Positions 23,494-32,603 of a stretch of DNA of 39,742 bases are shown in pieces. Position 1 is the first letter of the stretch, and each line of letters opens with the position of its first letter. Position numbers and translations under genes: made by a program. The stretch comes from UBA8437 sp963933195. GTDB taxonomy: Bacteria; Planctomycetota; Planctomycetia; Planctomycetales; Planctomycetaceae. The stretch spans positions 1 to 39,742 of the forward strand of contig CAWVUS010000017.1 in assembly GCA_963933195.1 (NCBI GenBank), given 5' to 3'. Below the pieces are notes generated by a model that worked only from the letters and a program-made list of their open reading frames with translations, had not been told where the DNA came from and did no database searches.

Positions 23494-24179
23494 TCGGTTT
23501 CCGTCGGTGGTGGGAACAACGGGACCGACAGGAAACACTGGAATTCTTTGACGAAATCGACGGCGATGCAGGCGTGGACCCGTCCCTGCTTGTCGTCGAA
23601 GACCACTCGATCGCCCACCGGATACAGGGGCTGATGCCACGTGCCGGGGTGCAGGTTGATTCCGGCTCGACCGTCACAATAGTAGGCCCGGAAGTCAGCG
23701 GGAGTCACGTCGTCTCCCGGCGGTGCCAGCAGGGCCACGAAGGCGTTTCCGTCGTGTGGAAAGAAGACCTGTCCCCCATCGGGGTGGTAGTTGGCTTCAC
23801 TGACGAGAACGCGCGAGGAGTTCTCGGGTTCGGCCGCTTCGGAGGCTGTTGCGGGGTCGCCGAACCAGCCGGTGACGTAATACCCATCCACGGCGTGGTT
23901 GCGGCCCAGTACCAACTGGCCAGAGCGATACACCTCGAATTCTCCGGTGGTCACCCCACCCTCGTTGCCAGTCCCCGCCACCACCGGCCGCCACCCCGGC
24001 TGGGGCCACGTCTCGATCTGGACCTCGGCCCCTGCGAACGAATCCTCCAGCGTGGCCAGGCCGGCCAGTGTCTCTTCCGTGGCGTGGACCAGCGGTACTT
24101 CGAACACAGAAATGTCCGGTTCGTTGATCGAAGGAATGCGATCGACCGGTGATGTCAGCGAGGGGGTGCGTGAATCCAT
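23490..24179 (-). CDS. Ureidoglycolate lyase-like cupin protein
   Basis: A 229-residue protein whose C-terminal half matches the AllA-type cupin: EANYHPDGGQVFFPH, NAFVALLAPPGDDVTP, FRAYYCDGRAGINLHPGTW followed by HQPLYPV, and ACIAVDFVKEF. AllA releases glyoxylate and urea from ureidoglycolate in allantoin breakdown. The first about 90 residues are longer than in classical AllA (about 160 residues). No other allantoin or urea gene is nearby, so the real substrate may be another small oxoacid derivative. AGGGGA precedes the ATG at 24179. The DUF4954 gene ends 22 bases upstream on the same strand, so the two are probably co-transcribed. Confidence 0.75.
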   Translation of the reverse strand: MDSRTPSLTSPVDRIPSINEPDISVFEVPLVHATEETLAGLATLEDSFAGAEVQIETWPQPGWRPVVAGTGNEGGVTTGEFEVYRSGQLVLGRNHAVDGYYVTGWFGDPATASEAAEPENSSRVLVSEANYHPDGGQVFFPHDGNAFVALLAPPGDDVTPADFRAYYCDGRAGINLHPGTWHQPLYPVGDRVVFDDKQGRVHACIAVDFVKEFQCFLSVPLFPPPTETD

Positions 24180-24201
24180 GGCCTGGTCCCCTGGAGCGTG
24201 T

Positions 24202-26118
24202 TTATTCCAACAAAGAATCTATCTCGGCCGAGATTTGTTCGAAGGCGGTCCAGCCCAGCCGGACGATTGCGTCATCCTCGGCCGGTGTGCGAGCCGGGAT
24301 CGCCCCTCCGAAAATTTGCGAGGTGCGTTGGTCGTCTCGTTGCTTGGACGCCTCGATGTTCTCGGCCATCGCGCGTTCGGTGGCCCGGAGTTCTTCGAGA
24401 ATTTCTGGAATGTCTGTGCGGCCATCGAGGATCTGGCTGGCGAGTGTCCAGGCGGGGTCCCCGGGGTCCTGGCCCAGGCAATCGACGGCTCCGGGGGCGG
24501 AGGCGACGACTCCGCCGATCTCGAGTCGTTGTTTGACACCACGGAACGCGAACCGGTTGATGTGGTCACGGTAGGTCTCGACACCCTCTTCCAGGTCGGA
24601 GTGGGTCATGAAGTTCTTGCCCAGTCCATCGATGTCGGCGGCGGTGTAGATGTCCTGGGTCGGGGCAGCTTCGAGTCGTTCCAGCGCGTCACGCATCAAC
24701 TGGATCGTTGCCGGTGACAGGGAATCGATCTCCAGCACGTCATGGCGGGCCCGGTCGCGTCGTCGATGCTTCTCGTCGTTGCGCCACACCTGGTAGAGGC
24801 TCTGCCGCAGCACCCAACCGGGAGTCAACTGGTTGAATGCCGGTGAGAGTCCATCGATCGCCATGGTTGGCGTGTTGATGAGCGAGAAAGGGAATTCGAG
24901 CCGTTGTGGCAGGGTGGTGACTCCAGCTGCGAGAACGGTGTGCGGCGAGGCGGTGAAGTCGGCGGGAAACTTGACCTGGCAACCCAGTCCGAAAAACAGG
25001 CCCTCGCCGCAGCGGATGGACTGGTCGGCAGCCCGACCGGTGTGGTTCGATCCGACCTGGGCTCCCGAGCCAATGTTGCCGCGGCCTGCAGGCCAGGTCG
25101 TTGCGATCAGTAAGGACTGGTGGTGCAGGGAGACAAAGGGCCCCAGCAGCGACGCGGTGACCTCGCCTCGCGAGACATGAGAATTGGCTCCGACATACGA
25201 TTCGCTGACCGATGCGCCGTGTTCGACAGTGGCCTGTTCGCCGATCACCGAGTCGCGGACGACCGCGTGGGTCGCGACCCGACCGCCCCACTGAACGATG
25301 GAGCCATACAGGCAAGCCCCGTCGGTGATTGCTGTCGGTTGTTGTTCATCGGAGATGACACAACTGTTCTCGATGACCGTGGCTCCTCGCACCTCAGTGG
25401 CCCGGCCGATATACGATCCGGCGACTCGCCCCGCATCGTGAATCACCGCGGCCTCGTCAACGATCGTCCAGCGGCCGGTTGCCTCGATGACGTATTGTTC
25501 GAGCAGGCTCTCGTAGTCGACACGGAAATCCTCGTCGTCGAACCACTCGAGCAACTCGACGAGTGTCGACGTGGTGAGTTCGGCGAATACGCCCAGTCGC
25601 TGACGACAGGTTTCAATTCCCGGGGGCAATGCCAGGTCGCACCCGTAGAGTGTTTCATCGTTTCCGGTGACGCTGCTGGTGGCGACGATCGTGGCGTGAG
25701 GGCCGACCAGGGTGCCGGAGATCAGCCCGACCTGGTGGATCAACGCCTCGTCCCCGATCTCGCAGTCCTTGAGCGTCGAGTTGGACACGCCGGTTGGTAA
25801 CACGGTCCCGACATCAAATTCGGCCTGGGAGCCCGTGAAGTTGCCCAGGACCACCCGGCCGATGAAACGGTTGCCGCAGACGTGGTCGGCGGTGAAGTCG
25901 GGGCTGACCTGGACCATCGACCAGTTGTCGCTGCGGTTGCCCTGGGAGACCAGTTGCTCGATTTCATCCGCGGACAGCGGCCGGGGGGCCGAACCCAGTA
26001 CCAGGCTGACCTGTTCTTCGGCCCACTCGTTGATGGTGGCCAGCGTGTTGAGCAATTCGGATTGCTCCATCGCCATCCGGATCGATTCGAGCAGGTGATG
26101 CGAATTGTTGCTGGTCAT
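24202..26118 (-). CDS. DUF4954 family left-handed beta-helix protein
   Basis: A 638-residue protein resembling DUF4954, a family of unknown function found in Bacteroidota and PVC bacteria. The middle (about 85-440) has irregular hexapeptide-like repeats (VVLGNFTGSQAEF, STLKDCEIGDEALIHQV, GSYIGRATEVRGATVIENS, DSVIGEQATVEHGASVSESYVG, GSGAQVGSN) of the kind that form left-handed beta helices in sugar acyl- and nucleotidyltransferases. The C-terminal 180 residues are helical and charged. There is no signal peptide, so it is cytoplasmic. It is co-directional with the AllA-like cupin gene. The start ATG at 26118 is plausible; internal ATGs at 26076 and 26070 are alternatives. Confidence 0.75.
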   Translation of the reverse strand: MTSNNSHHLLESIRMAMEQSELLNTLATINEWAEEQVSLVLGSAPRPLSADEIEQLVSQGNRSDNWSMVQVSPDFTADHVCGNRFIGRVVLGNFTGSQAEFDVGTVLPTGVSNSTLKDCEIGDEALIHQVGLISGTLVGPHATIVATSSVTGNDETLYGCDLALPPGIETCRQRLGVFAELTTSTLVELLEWFDDEDFRVDYESLLEQYVIEATGRWTIVDEAAVIHDAGRVAGSYIGRATEVRGATVIENSCVISDEQQPTAITDGACLYGSIVQWGGRVATHAVVRDSVIGEQATVEHGASVSESYVGANSHVSRGEVTASLLGPFVSLHHQSLLIATTWPAGRGNIGSGAQVGSNHTGRAADQSIRCGEGLFFGLGCQVKFPADFTASPHTVLAAGVTTLPQRLEFPFSLINTPTMAIDGLSPAFNQLTPGWVLRQSLYQVWRNDEKHRRRDRARHDVLEIDSLSPATIQLMRDALERLEAAPTQDIYTAADIDGLGKNFMTHSDLEEGVETYRDHINRFAFRGVKQRLEIGGVVASAPGAVDCLGQDPGDPAWTLASQILDGRTDIPEILEELRATERAMAENIEASKQRDDQRTSQIFGGAIPARTPAEDDAIVRLGWTAFEQISAEIDSLLE

Positions 26119-26173
26119 CGGTCGCAGTGTGCTTGGGGTCGTCGATAGGACACCGGTTTTCTCTTCCTCAGGT

Positions 26174-26179
26174 TATAAT
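26174..26179 (+). promoter_or_regulatory. Possible -10 box for the pentaheme gene
   Basis: A perfect TATAAT lies in the 93-base gap between the divergent DUF4954 gene and the pentaheme gene, 33 bases before ATG 26212. No clear -35 hexamer is seen at the expected distance. It supports a start at 26212 rather than at 26188, which would leave almost no leader. Confidence 0.35.
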
Positions 26180-26211
26180 CACCGGGCATGTTGGCTGCAC
26201 CGGGGAACACG

Positions 26212-29200
26212 ATGCAAAACGGCGTAATGACTCGAACGCGATGGCTGGTGGCGGTGGGGCTAGTCCTGCTTGGAGCCGGTTCCGGACTGGCTGAAGACAA
26301 GGCGTTGCCCGCGGAGGACGACGAGTACCAGCCCGGCCTGGTGGCGGCCTACACCGTTGGCGGCCAGACGGTCGAGCGGATCGACCCGGACATCGCCTTT
26401 GACTGGAAGGCCGCCTCGCCGGATCCACGACTGGAGGCCGGTCGGTTTCGAGCACACTGGCAGAGCAATTTGCTGGTCCGCCAGCCCGGTCGCTATCGCT
26501 GGCATGCGTTTTTGAGTGGGGCGGTTCGCGTGGTTGTGGACGGTCGCGAGGTCCTGAATGGGAAGTCTGCTCAGCCAGGGAAACCGGGCTGGGTGAGTGG
26601 CGGTGAGTTTGAAATCGCGTTTGGTGAAAAGCCGATGGAGGTCAATTACTCGCGTACCGGTCAAACGGGACGGGTGATGTTGTACTGGTCGTCAACGCAC
26701 TTTCCTCTCGAGCCAGTTCCCCCTCAGCTTCTGTTTCTCCCCGCTGCTCGTGGTGATCTGCAACGGATTGAACGGGGCCAGCGGCTGGCCCGTGCGCACC
26801 GTTGCAATCGTTGTCATGTTCGTGCCCACGACCCGATGTCTGCCGCTGCACCAGATCTCTCGACCGTCTCGGTTGGCACATCGCCACGGTCACTGGTTGA
26901 CCAGATTGTTGATCCACGCAAGGCCAACGCATCGCACCGCATGCCCACGATGGGGGTCAGCCGGGAGGAAGCCGAGGCGATTGTTGGCTGGTTGACCTCA
27001 GCCGGTCAAAAGACAGACCTGCTGGTGCCGGTGAAGCTGAAGAAACCTGATCCCAAAAAAGCACGAGAGACCGGCCTTGAACTGTTGAAGTCGACCGGTT
27101 GCCTGGCGTGTCATCGGGTCAATTCGGTGGGCGGTGGATCGGCCGAGTCCGGGCCGGAACTGACCGGCGTGGGACGGCGACGGTCGGTGGAGTGGCTCTG
27201 GACCTGGTTGAAGGAACCAGCGCGGATCAATCGCGATCACAGGATGCCGGTGTTTCAGTTCAACGATACCGAGCGGATGCAACTGGTGATGGCGTTGTCG
27301 GCATTGGGAGGACCCTGGCACGGCGCTGCGGTCGAGGCGACGCCGGAACAGGTTGTTCGGGGTCAGAAGCTGGCGGAATCGGCCGGGTGCGTGCGTTGTC
27401 ACCGTTTGCCCGGCAAGCCGGGGTCGGAACAGCCGGCCGGGAAGCGTCCCGGTGACCTGTCGCAGCCGCCGGGGGACTGGGCGGCGAGTTGCCTGGCCGA
27501 GACTCCCGATCGAATCCGGAAGCGACCGGCCTACGGCAGGTTGTTGAGCAAGAACCAGGTGTCCGACATTCGCGAGTTCTACGGATCTCGAGCCAAGCGG
27601 GTGTTGTCGCCGTTGTCGGAGTATGACCAGGGTCGGATGGTTCTCGAACAACGAGGGTGCCTGGCCTGCCACGAACGGGGGACCGGGAAGGGGAACACGG
27701 CCCTGGCCGGTGCGGTCGCGATCGGAGAACTGGCCGGCCAGAGTCCGGCCATGGTGCCTCCCTCGCTCACAGCGGTGGGTGACAAGTTGGTCAACCAGGC
27801 GTTGAGGCGTTCTGTCGCCGGCGAACAGAAGTCGATACGCCTGCCCTGGTTGAGGATCCGCATGCCACGTTTTGTTCATTCCAAGGATGAACTTGCGGCA
27901 TTGACTCATTACCTGGTCGCTCATGACCGGGTGCCTGGCGATCCACCTGCGACGCCATCGGTGCCGCCGCGTGGTGGCAACGACCAGACGCTCCTGGAGT
28001 CCCAGGACCTGGTCAGCTTCAAGGGGTTCAGCTGTATCGCCTGCCATCAGTTTGGCAGCTTTGTTCCCAAGAACGTTGCGTTGGGGACACGTGGGTCAGA
28101 TTTGAAGGGGCTCGCGGAGCGAATCCGTCGCGAGTATTTCCTGAGATGGTGCCGGGAGCCACTCAGGATCGTGCCGGGCATGGAAATGCCCTCGTACAAG
28201 AAACCTCTGAAATTCGTGTTTGGTGGTGACATCGAGCGTCAGTTGGCAGCGATGTGGGACGCCCTGAACGACAAGCGGTTCCAGGCGCCCGTCAATCCGA
28301 ATGCGGTTGAACAGTTCCTGGTCGTCAACCATGGCGAACCACCTCGCGTGGTTCGCGATGTGTTCACGCTGCCCGAGTCGGTGGGTGGTGGGTCGGTTGC
28401 ACGGTCCCTGGCGATCGGGTTCTCCAATTCTCACAACCTGTTGCTGGACCTGGATCGGGCCAACCTGGCGTTATGGACTTTTGGCGATTTCGCCAAGCAG
28501 CGGACCCAGGGCAAGAGCTGGTTCTGGGACATGGCGGGACGGCCGGTGATCACCGGTGGCGAGCGTCGCAGCGACCTGGTGCTGGTGCATGTGGATGGGG
28601 CCGGCAAACCGATTGCCGTGCACCGTCCGGTGAAAGATCCGGTGACCGCTGCGAAGTTGATCAGTTACCGGCAAACCCCGGGCGGGGCTGTCCGCGTTGT
28701 CTACCGTTTGCGGTACGCCGTGTTGAAAGAGACGGTTGAGGTCGAGGTGTCGGAACGGTTGCGTCCAACCGTGGTCAAAGAGCAGGCCGGGGAGACCAGT
28801 GGATGGGATCGGGAGGTTGCAGTCAGTGTCACAAAGCCGGGGCGAGACGCCAGGGGGACGCTTCCGGCTGACTTCGAGATGTATATCGGGCGGCCAACGG
28901 CCAGGGAGCGATTGGCCGGTGCGAGTGTCACCGCGTGGTCGCGCAAGGAAGAAACGCCACGCCCGCTTGGAAAGCAGGCCTGGGGGGCGTTGCCGGGCCA
29001 GGGAGGCCAGCAGTTTGCCAGGCTCGTTTCTCGTGACACCCGGGGGATCCTGTTGCGGTACACCACCGGGGTGGTGCCCAACAGGCTGTCGTTGACGCGT
29101 GCGCCGGCTCGACCGCATCAGATCGAACGGGTCACCAGTGTGCCGGGGTACGAAGGAATTCGTCTGCCGATTCCGCAGGCGATCATGCCCACCGCGATGA

Positions 29201-30480
29201 CCTGGACCCGGGACGGCACGCTGGCATTCACGTCGCTCAAGGGCCACGTGTACCTGGCCCGGGACACAAACGGTGATGGGCTCGAGGACAAGCTCAGCCT
29301 CTTCGAAGAAGGGTTGGCCGCACCGTACGGCATCATCGCCGATGGGGACGACTTGATCGTGGCCCACAAGCCGGAGGTGGTCCGGCTGCGGGACAGCGAC
29401 GGCGACGGTCGTGCCGATGTCCGGGAGGTGTTGGCCAGTGGCTGGGGGTACAGTGACGATTACCACGACTGGACCTGTGGCATCGTGCGGGATCGAGCAG
29501 GCGACCTGTTCGTTGGCCTGGGTAGCAATTACTCGCAGAGGAATCGAGTCAAGGAGACCAGTCGCTGGCGGGGAAAGGTTCTGAGGATCAGGCCCGGTGG
29601 ACTGGTGGAGCCGGTGGGACACGCGTTCCGTTATCCGACCGGATTGGCCATCGATGCGGCCGGCCGGATTTTCGTCAGCGACAACCAGGGCGTTCAGAAC
29701 ACGTTCAATGAGATCAACCACCTGGTTCCTGGCCGAAATTACGGCGTCCCGAGTCGATTCGAAGAGAAGCACGACTCGGCCCCGGTGAAGCCGGCGATCC
29801 ACGTGCCGCACCCGTGGTCCCGGAGTGTCAATGGCCTGGCGTTTCTGCCCAAGACGTTTGGGGACCGCTCGGTCGCCGGACACGGGATTGGCTGTGAGTA
29901 CGACAACCGCTTTCTCGTGCGATTCACGATGCAGGAGGTCGGGGGCGAGATGCAGGGAGCGGTGTTTCATTTCAGCCGGCCCGGAGCGGGCGTCGGGGAC
30001 AAGAACTTTGTCGGCCCGCTTTCTGTCGCTGTCAGTCCCAGGGGAGATATCTACATTGGCAACATCTATGACAGCGGCTGGCTGGGTGGCCGGAACACCG
30101 GGACGATTACTCGTTTGCGGCCGATCCCGGGAGGCCCGAACGGAATGCGTGACGTCAAAGCGGTGCCGGGTGGTTTCCGTGTGACGTTCGCTCGACCGGT
30201 CAATCGCGAGGCCGCTTCGAAACCGGATGCCTACACCGTGTCGGGTTACACGCGAGTCTGGAAGGGGGGCTACACGACCGCCGACTCGGGCCGGCATCGG
30301 GTGAAGATCACCCGGGCCAGCGTGTCTTCGGATGGCCGGAGTGTCACCCTGGGCATCGATGGTCTCAGGACAGGCAGTGTCTACGAGGTGACGTGTGGTA
30401 AGATCTCTGGTGCGGGAGCCGAGATGTGGCCGGCCACCGGGCACTATAGCTTGCACCGCATGCCGCAGGAGAAACCGTGA
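26212..30480 (+). CDS. PVC-type pentaheme dehydrogenase with PA14-like domain
   Basis: A 1422-residue secreted protein, the largest in the window. The order of parts is: signal peptide; a PA14-like carbohydrate-binding domain (about 40-165, from QPGLVAAYTVGG to YWSSTHFPLEP); then five CxxCH heme sites at residues about 198 (CNRCH), 297 (CLACH), 393 (CVRCH), 483 (CLACH) and 608 (CIACH). A spacer with beta structure follows, and from about 970 a glucose/sorbosone-dehydrogenase-like propeller (AMTWTRDGTLAFTS, DTNGDGLEDKL, GHAFRYPTGLAIDAAGRIFVSDNQG). Such proteins probably oxidise sugars or alcohols and pass electrons through the hemes. The ATG at 26212 is preceded by GGGGA at 26202-26206. Its stop overlaps the next gene by four bases. 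Confidence 0.88.
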   Translation: MQNGVMTRTRWLVAVGLVLLGAGSGLAEDKALPAEDDEYQPGLVAAYTVGGQTVERIDPDIAFDWKAASPDPRLEAGRFRAHWQSNLLVRQPGRYRWHAFLSGAVRVVVDGREVLNGKSAQPGKPGWVSGGEFEIAFGEKPMEVNYSRTGQTGRVMLYWSSTHFPLEPVPPQLLFLPAARGDLQRIERGQRLARAHRCNRCHVRAHDPMSAAAPDLSTVSVGTSPRSLVDQIVDPRKANASHRMPTMGVSREEAEAIVGWLTSAGQKTDLLVPVKLKKPDPKKARETGLELLKSTGCLACHRVNSVGGGSAESGPELTGVGRRRSVEWLWTWLKEPARINRDHRMPVFQFNDTERMQLVMALSALGGPWHGAAVEATPEQVVRGQKLAESAGCVRCHRLPGKPGSEQPAGKRPGDLSQPPGDWAASCLAETPDRIRKRPAYGRLLSKNQVSDIREFYGSRAKRVLSPLSEYDQGRMVLEQRGCLACHERGTGKGNTALAGAVAIGELAGQSPAMVPPSLTAVGDKLVNQALRRSVAGEQKSIRLPWLRIRMPRFVHSKDELAALTHYLVAHDRVPGDPPATPSVPPRGGNDQTLLESQDLVSFKGFSCIACHQFGSFVPKNVALGTRGSDLKGLAERIRREYFLRWCREPLRIVPGMEMPSYKKPLKFVFGGDIERQLAAMWDALNDKRFQAPVNPNAVEQFLVVNHGEPPRVVRDVFTLPESVGGGSVARSLAIGFSNSHNLLLDLDRANLALWTFGDFAKQRTQGKSWFWDMAGRPVITGGERRSDLVLVHVDGAGKPIAVHRPVKDPVTAAKLISYRQTPGGAVRVVYRLRYAVLKETVEVEVSERLRPTVVKEQAGETSGWDREVAVSVTKPGRDARGTLPADFEMYIGRPTARERLAGASVTAWSRKEETPRPLGKQAWGALPGQGGQQFARLVSRDTRGILLRYTTGVVPNRLSLTRAPARPHQIERVTSVPGYEGIRLPIPQAIMPTAMTWTRDGTLAFTSLKGHVYLARDTNGDGLEDKLSLFEEGLAAPYGIIADGDDLIVAHKPEVVRLRDSDGDGRADVREVLASGWGYSDDYHDWTCGIVRDRAGDLFVGLGSNYSQRNRVKETSRWRGKVLRIRPGGLVEPVGHAFRYPTGLAIDAAGRIFVSDNQGVQNTFNEINHLVPGRNYGVPSRFEEKHDSAPVKPAIHVPHPWSRSVNGLAFLPKTFGDRSVAGHGIGCEYDNRFLVRFTMQEVGGEMQGAVFHFSRPGAGVGDKNFVGPLSVAVSPRGDIYIGNIYDSGWLGGRNTGTITRLRPIPGGPNGMRDVKAVPGGFRVTFARPVNREAASKPDAYTVSGYTRVWKGGYTTADSGRHRVKITRASVSSDGRSVTLGIDGLRTGSVYEVTCGKISGAGAEMWPATGHYSLHRMPQEKP

Positions 30481-30899
30481 GTCCGTTGAACAAACCAGCA
30501 ACCAACGAGGAACTCCTGGCATTTCTCGAAGAGCAGTTGCCGGCCGAGCGGATGGCCGAGATCGAGCAGGCGTTGCGCGACGACGAGGAACTCAGGCAGC
30601 GGTTGGCCTCAACACTGCGGCAGCATGACCCCGGGGCTCATTCGGTGGGTGCCATCTGGCGTCGTCGGCGGTTGAGTTGTCCGTCTCGCAGTGAACTGGG
30701 CAGTTTCTTGCTCGGAGCCGCCGATCCGACACGCGGCGAATACATCGAGTTTCACCTGAGGGTCATCGGTTGCCGCTATTGTGCGGCGAATTTGAGTGAC
30801 CTGGAGCAAACCGCCGGTGATCAGGTCGAAGATGTGAATCGCCGAAGACAGAAGTTCTTCCAGAGTTCGGCGGGCTATCTCTCGGGTGATGAGACATAG
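30477..30899 (+). CDS. Small CxxC protein, planctomycete-conserved, anti-sigma-like
   Basis: A 140-residue protein of no known function. The N-terminus (NEELLAFLEEQLPAERMAEIEQALRDDEELR outline, residues 10-40) resembles the leading helix of anti-sigma factors. The middle has LSCPSRSELGSFLLG with C68, then EYIEFHLRVIGCRYCAANL with H93, C99 and C102, a likely metal-binding CxxC. This His/Cys arrangement is similar to, but spaced differently from, the zinc anti-sigma HxxxCxxC motif. I recognise it as a pattern seen in planctomycete proteins, without a verified function. It starts with GTG at 30477, overlapping the pentaheme stop, which suggests coupled translation. No sigma factor gene is adjacent. 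Confidence 0.7.
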   Translation: MSPLNKPATNEELLAFLEEQLPAERMAEIEQALRDDEELRQRLASTLRQHDPGAHSVGAIWRRRRLSCPSRSELGSFLLGAADPTRGEYIEFHLRVIGCRYCAANLSDLEQTAGDQVEDVNRRRQKFFQSSAGYLSGDET

Positions 30900-30917
30900 C
30901 CAGGTCTCCGTCTGCCC

Positions 30918-31700
30918 TCATTTCTTCTTTTTTGCCGTCAGCAGTTCGTAGTGCAGCCGGCCGACCTGCCACATGTAATGTGGCCCGAAACCGGATCGCG
31001 GACCCCACTTGTTGGCGACAGCCTGCCGAAGGTGCTCAACGGCCTTGGCGTCGCGTTTGTGGATCGAGTGGTCCAGTCCGATGTACAGATGCGCGTAGAA
31101 GTACCGTTTTTCCCGTTCGGTGTCACTGATCTTGGCCGCCTTGATGTTGGCCAGGATCGTCTCGGGCTTGATCGTCTCGGAGAACAGCTTGTAGACAGAT
31201 GGGAACGGTTCGCGGTCGTCTTTCTTGTATTTCAGCAGGCCCTGGCGTGCTTTTTTCAGCCCGTATGCCCTGGCCTGGGAGAAGAATCGCCAGATGCCGT
31301 TTTCGCGGTCGACGTTGTCGAAGCTGTCATAGATCTCGAACTGGTGGGCGGCCTGTTTGAAATTCTTGGCGTAGAACCACGCAATGCCCCGCCGCCAGTG
31401 TGCCTTGTCGAGATTTTTGTCCAATTCGACCATCTTCTGATAGTCGGCCACCGACTTGTCGAACTGTCCGAGATAGAAGTAGGCGTCGGCGCGTCGCGAG
31501 TAGAAACCGACGCGATCGGGTTCCTGCTTGATTTGCTTGGAAAGTTCGGCGACCTGTTTTTCCCAGGCACTGGTCATCATCTTGCGAGTCTCTTGTGAGA
31601 GCGGGTGCTTGGCGACGTCTTCGGCGTGGAGAGACGGTCGTGCGGTGACGAGCACGGCGACGAGTGCCAGGCCGAATTGGGCGGGTCGGGCGAGTGTCAT
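30918..31700 (-). CDS. TPR-repeat secreted protein
   Basis: A 260-residue protein with a signal peptide (MTLARPAQFGLALVAVLVTARPSLHA) and tetratricopeptide-like repeats at about 60-135 (YSRRADAYFYLGQFDKSVADYQKMVELD, shown as one repeat outline, then HWRRGIAWFYAKNFKQAAHQFE). The rest is helical, with a charged middle and a Lys-rich end. A scaffold or interaction role in the periplasm is typical. It has a GGAG upstream of ATG 31700 and is divergent from the SDR gene. Its stop lies 18 bases from the convergent small CxxC gene. Confidence 0.82.
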   Translation of the reverse strand: MTLARPAQFGLALVAVLVTARPSLHAEDVAKHPLSQETRKMMTSAWEKQVAELSKQIKQEPDRVGFYSRRADAYFYLGQFDKSVADYQKMVELDKNLDKAHWRRGIAWFYAKNFKQAAHQFEIYDSFDNVDRENGIWRFFSQARAYGLKKARQGLLKYKKDDREPFPSVYKLFSETIKPETILANIKAAKISDTEREKRYFYAHLYIGLDHSIHKRDAKAVEHLRQAVANKWGPRSGFGPHYMWQVGRLHYELLTAKKKK

Positions 31701-31837
31701 GAGGTGGCTCCGGGAGGAGAACGTGATTCGGGTGTCCGACGGCGGTGATCATACCGACGGATCTGGCGGGTCGCTACACTCACCGATTGGCGGCGGCCAT
31801 CGTTGGCTCGTCGAGCCATCGGGTGTGGAGGTGAGAA

Positions 31838-32602
31838 GTGACCATGGCGGATCTGGGTGATCGAGTGGCAGTGGTGACCGGTGGCGGTCGTGGGATTGGT
31901 GCGGCCACCTGTCGGCGGCTTGCGGAGGCCGGGGCCCGGGTGGTGGTGGCCGAGATCGACACGGTGTCGGGGCAGCAGGTCGCCGATGAGATTTCCGGTG
32001 CGATGTTTGTCGAGACTGACGTCACCTGCCAGGAAAGCGTGCAGGCGATGGTCGCGGAGGTGGTTGAGCGGCTGGGAGGGGTCGACATCCTGGTCAACAA
32101 CGCCGCGGTGTTTGTGATGCGGGGCATTGATGCCAGCGATGACGAGTGGCGGCGTAGCCTGGATGTCAACGTGCTGGGGGCGGCACGGGTGTCCCGGGCG
32201 GTGGTGCCGGTGATGCAGGCGGCCGGTCGTGGAGCGATCGTCAATCTCGGCTCGATCTCCAGCTTTCTGGCGCAACCCGAGTTCGTGACATACAACGCGT
32301 CGAAGGCGGCCATTGCCAGCATGACCCGTTGCCTGGCTCTCGACATGGCGTCCCATGGCATCCGGGTGAATGCTGTTTGTCCTGGTACGGTCTGGACGCC
32401 AGTTGTCGAGAAGATGGCCAGCGACGAGGGACTGGATCGTGCGGCGGCGGAAACACATCCGGATTTCGGCGGTGCTCACATGTTGTGCCGACTGGCCGAG
32501 CCTCGCGAAATCGCCAACGCCATCTGCTTCCTGGCCTCCGACGAGGCCTCGTTCATTACCGCCGAATGCCTGATGGTTGATGGTGGCTATGCGGCGAAAT
32601 GA
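31838..32602 (+). CDS. Short-chain dehydrogenase/reductase (SDR)
   Basis: A 254-residue classical SDR. The NAD(P)-binding TGGGRGIG is at residues 14-21, the NNA motif at about 88-90, N111, S139-S141, and the catalytic Y152 and K156 in YNASKAA. The C-terminus reads FLASDEASFITAECLMVDGGYAAK, a typical end for sugar- and alcohol-active members. GGAGGTGAG at 31827-31835 points to the GTG at 31838, six bases away; the ATG at 31844 would be too far. The substrate is unknown. Its stop is one base from the stop of the convergent ZIP gene. Confidence 0.9.
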   Translation: MTMADLGDRVAVVTGGGRGIGAATCRRLAEAGARVVVAEIDTVSGQQVADEISGAMFVETDVTCQESVQAMVAEVVERLGGVDILVNNAAVFVMRGIDASDDEWRRSLDVNVLGAARVSRAVVPVMQAAGRGAIVNLGSISSFLAQPEFVTYNASKAAIASMTRCLALDMASHGIRVNAVCPGTVWTPVVEKMASDEGLDRAAAETHPDFGGAHMLCRLAEPREIANAICFLASDEASFITAECLMVDGGYAAK

Positions 32603-32603
32603 G

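Noticed and set aside
22114..23640. A 508-codon minus-strand ORF
   Set aside because: It is the shadow of the PQQ-like gene and has a composition rich in Arg, His and Pro without any family match.
28471..30522. A 683-codon minus-strand ORF
   Set aside because: It lies opposite the pentaheme dehydrogenase propeller, has no recognisable domain, and arises from GC-rich codon bias.
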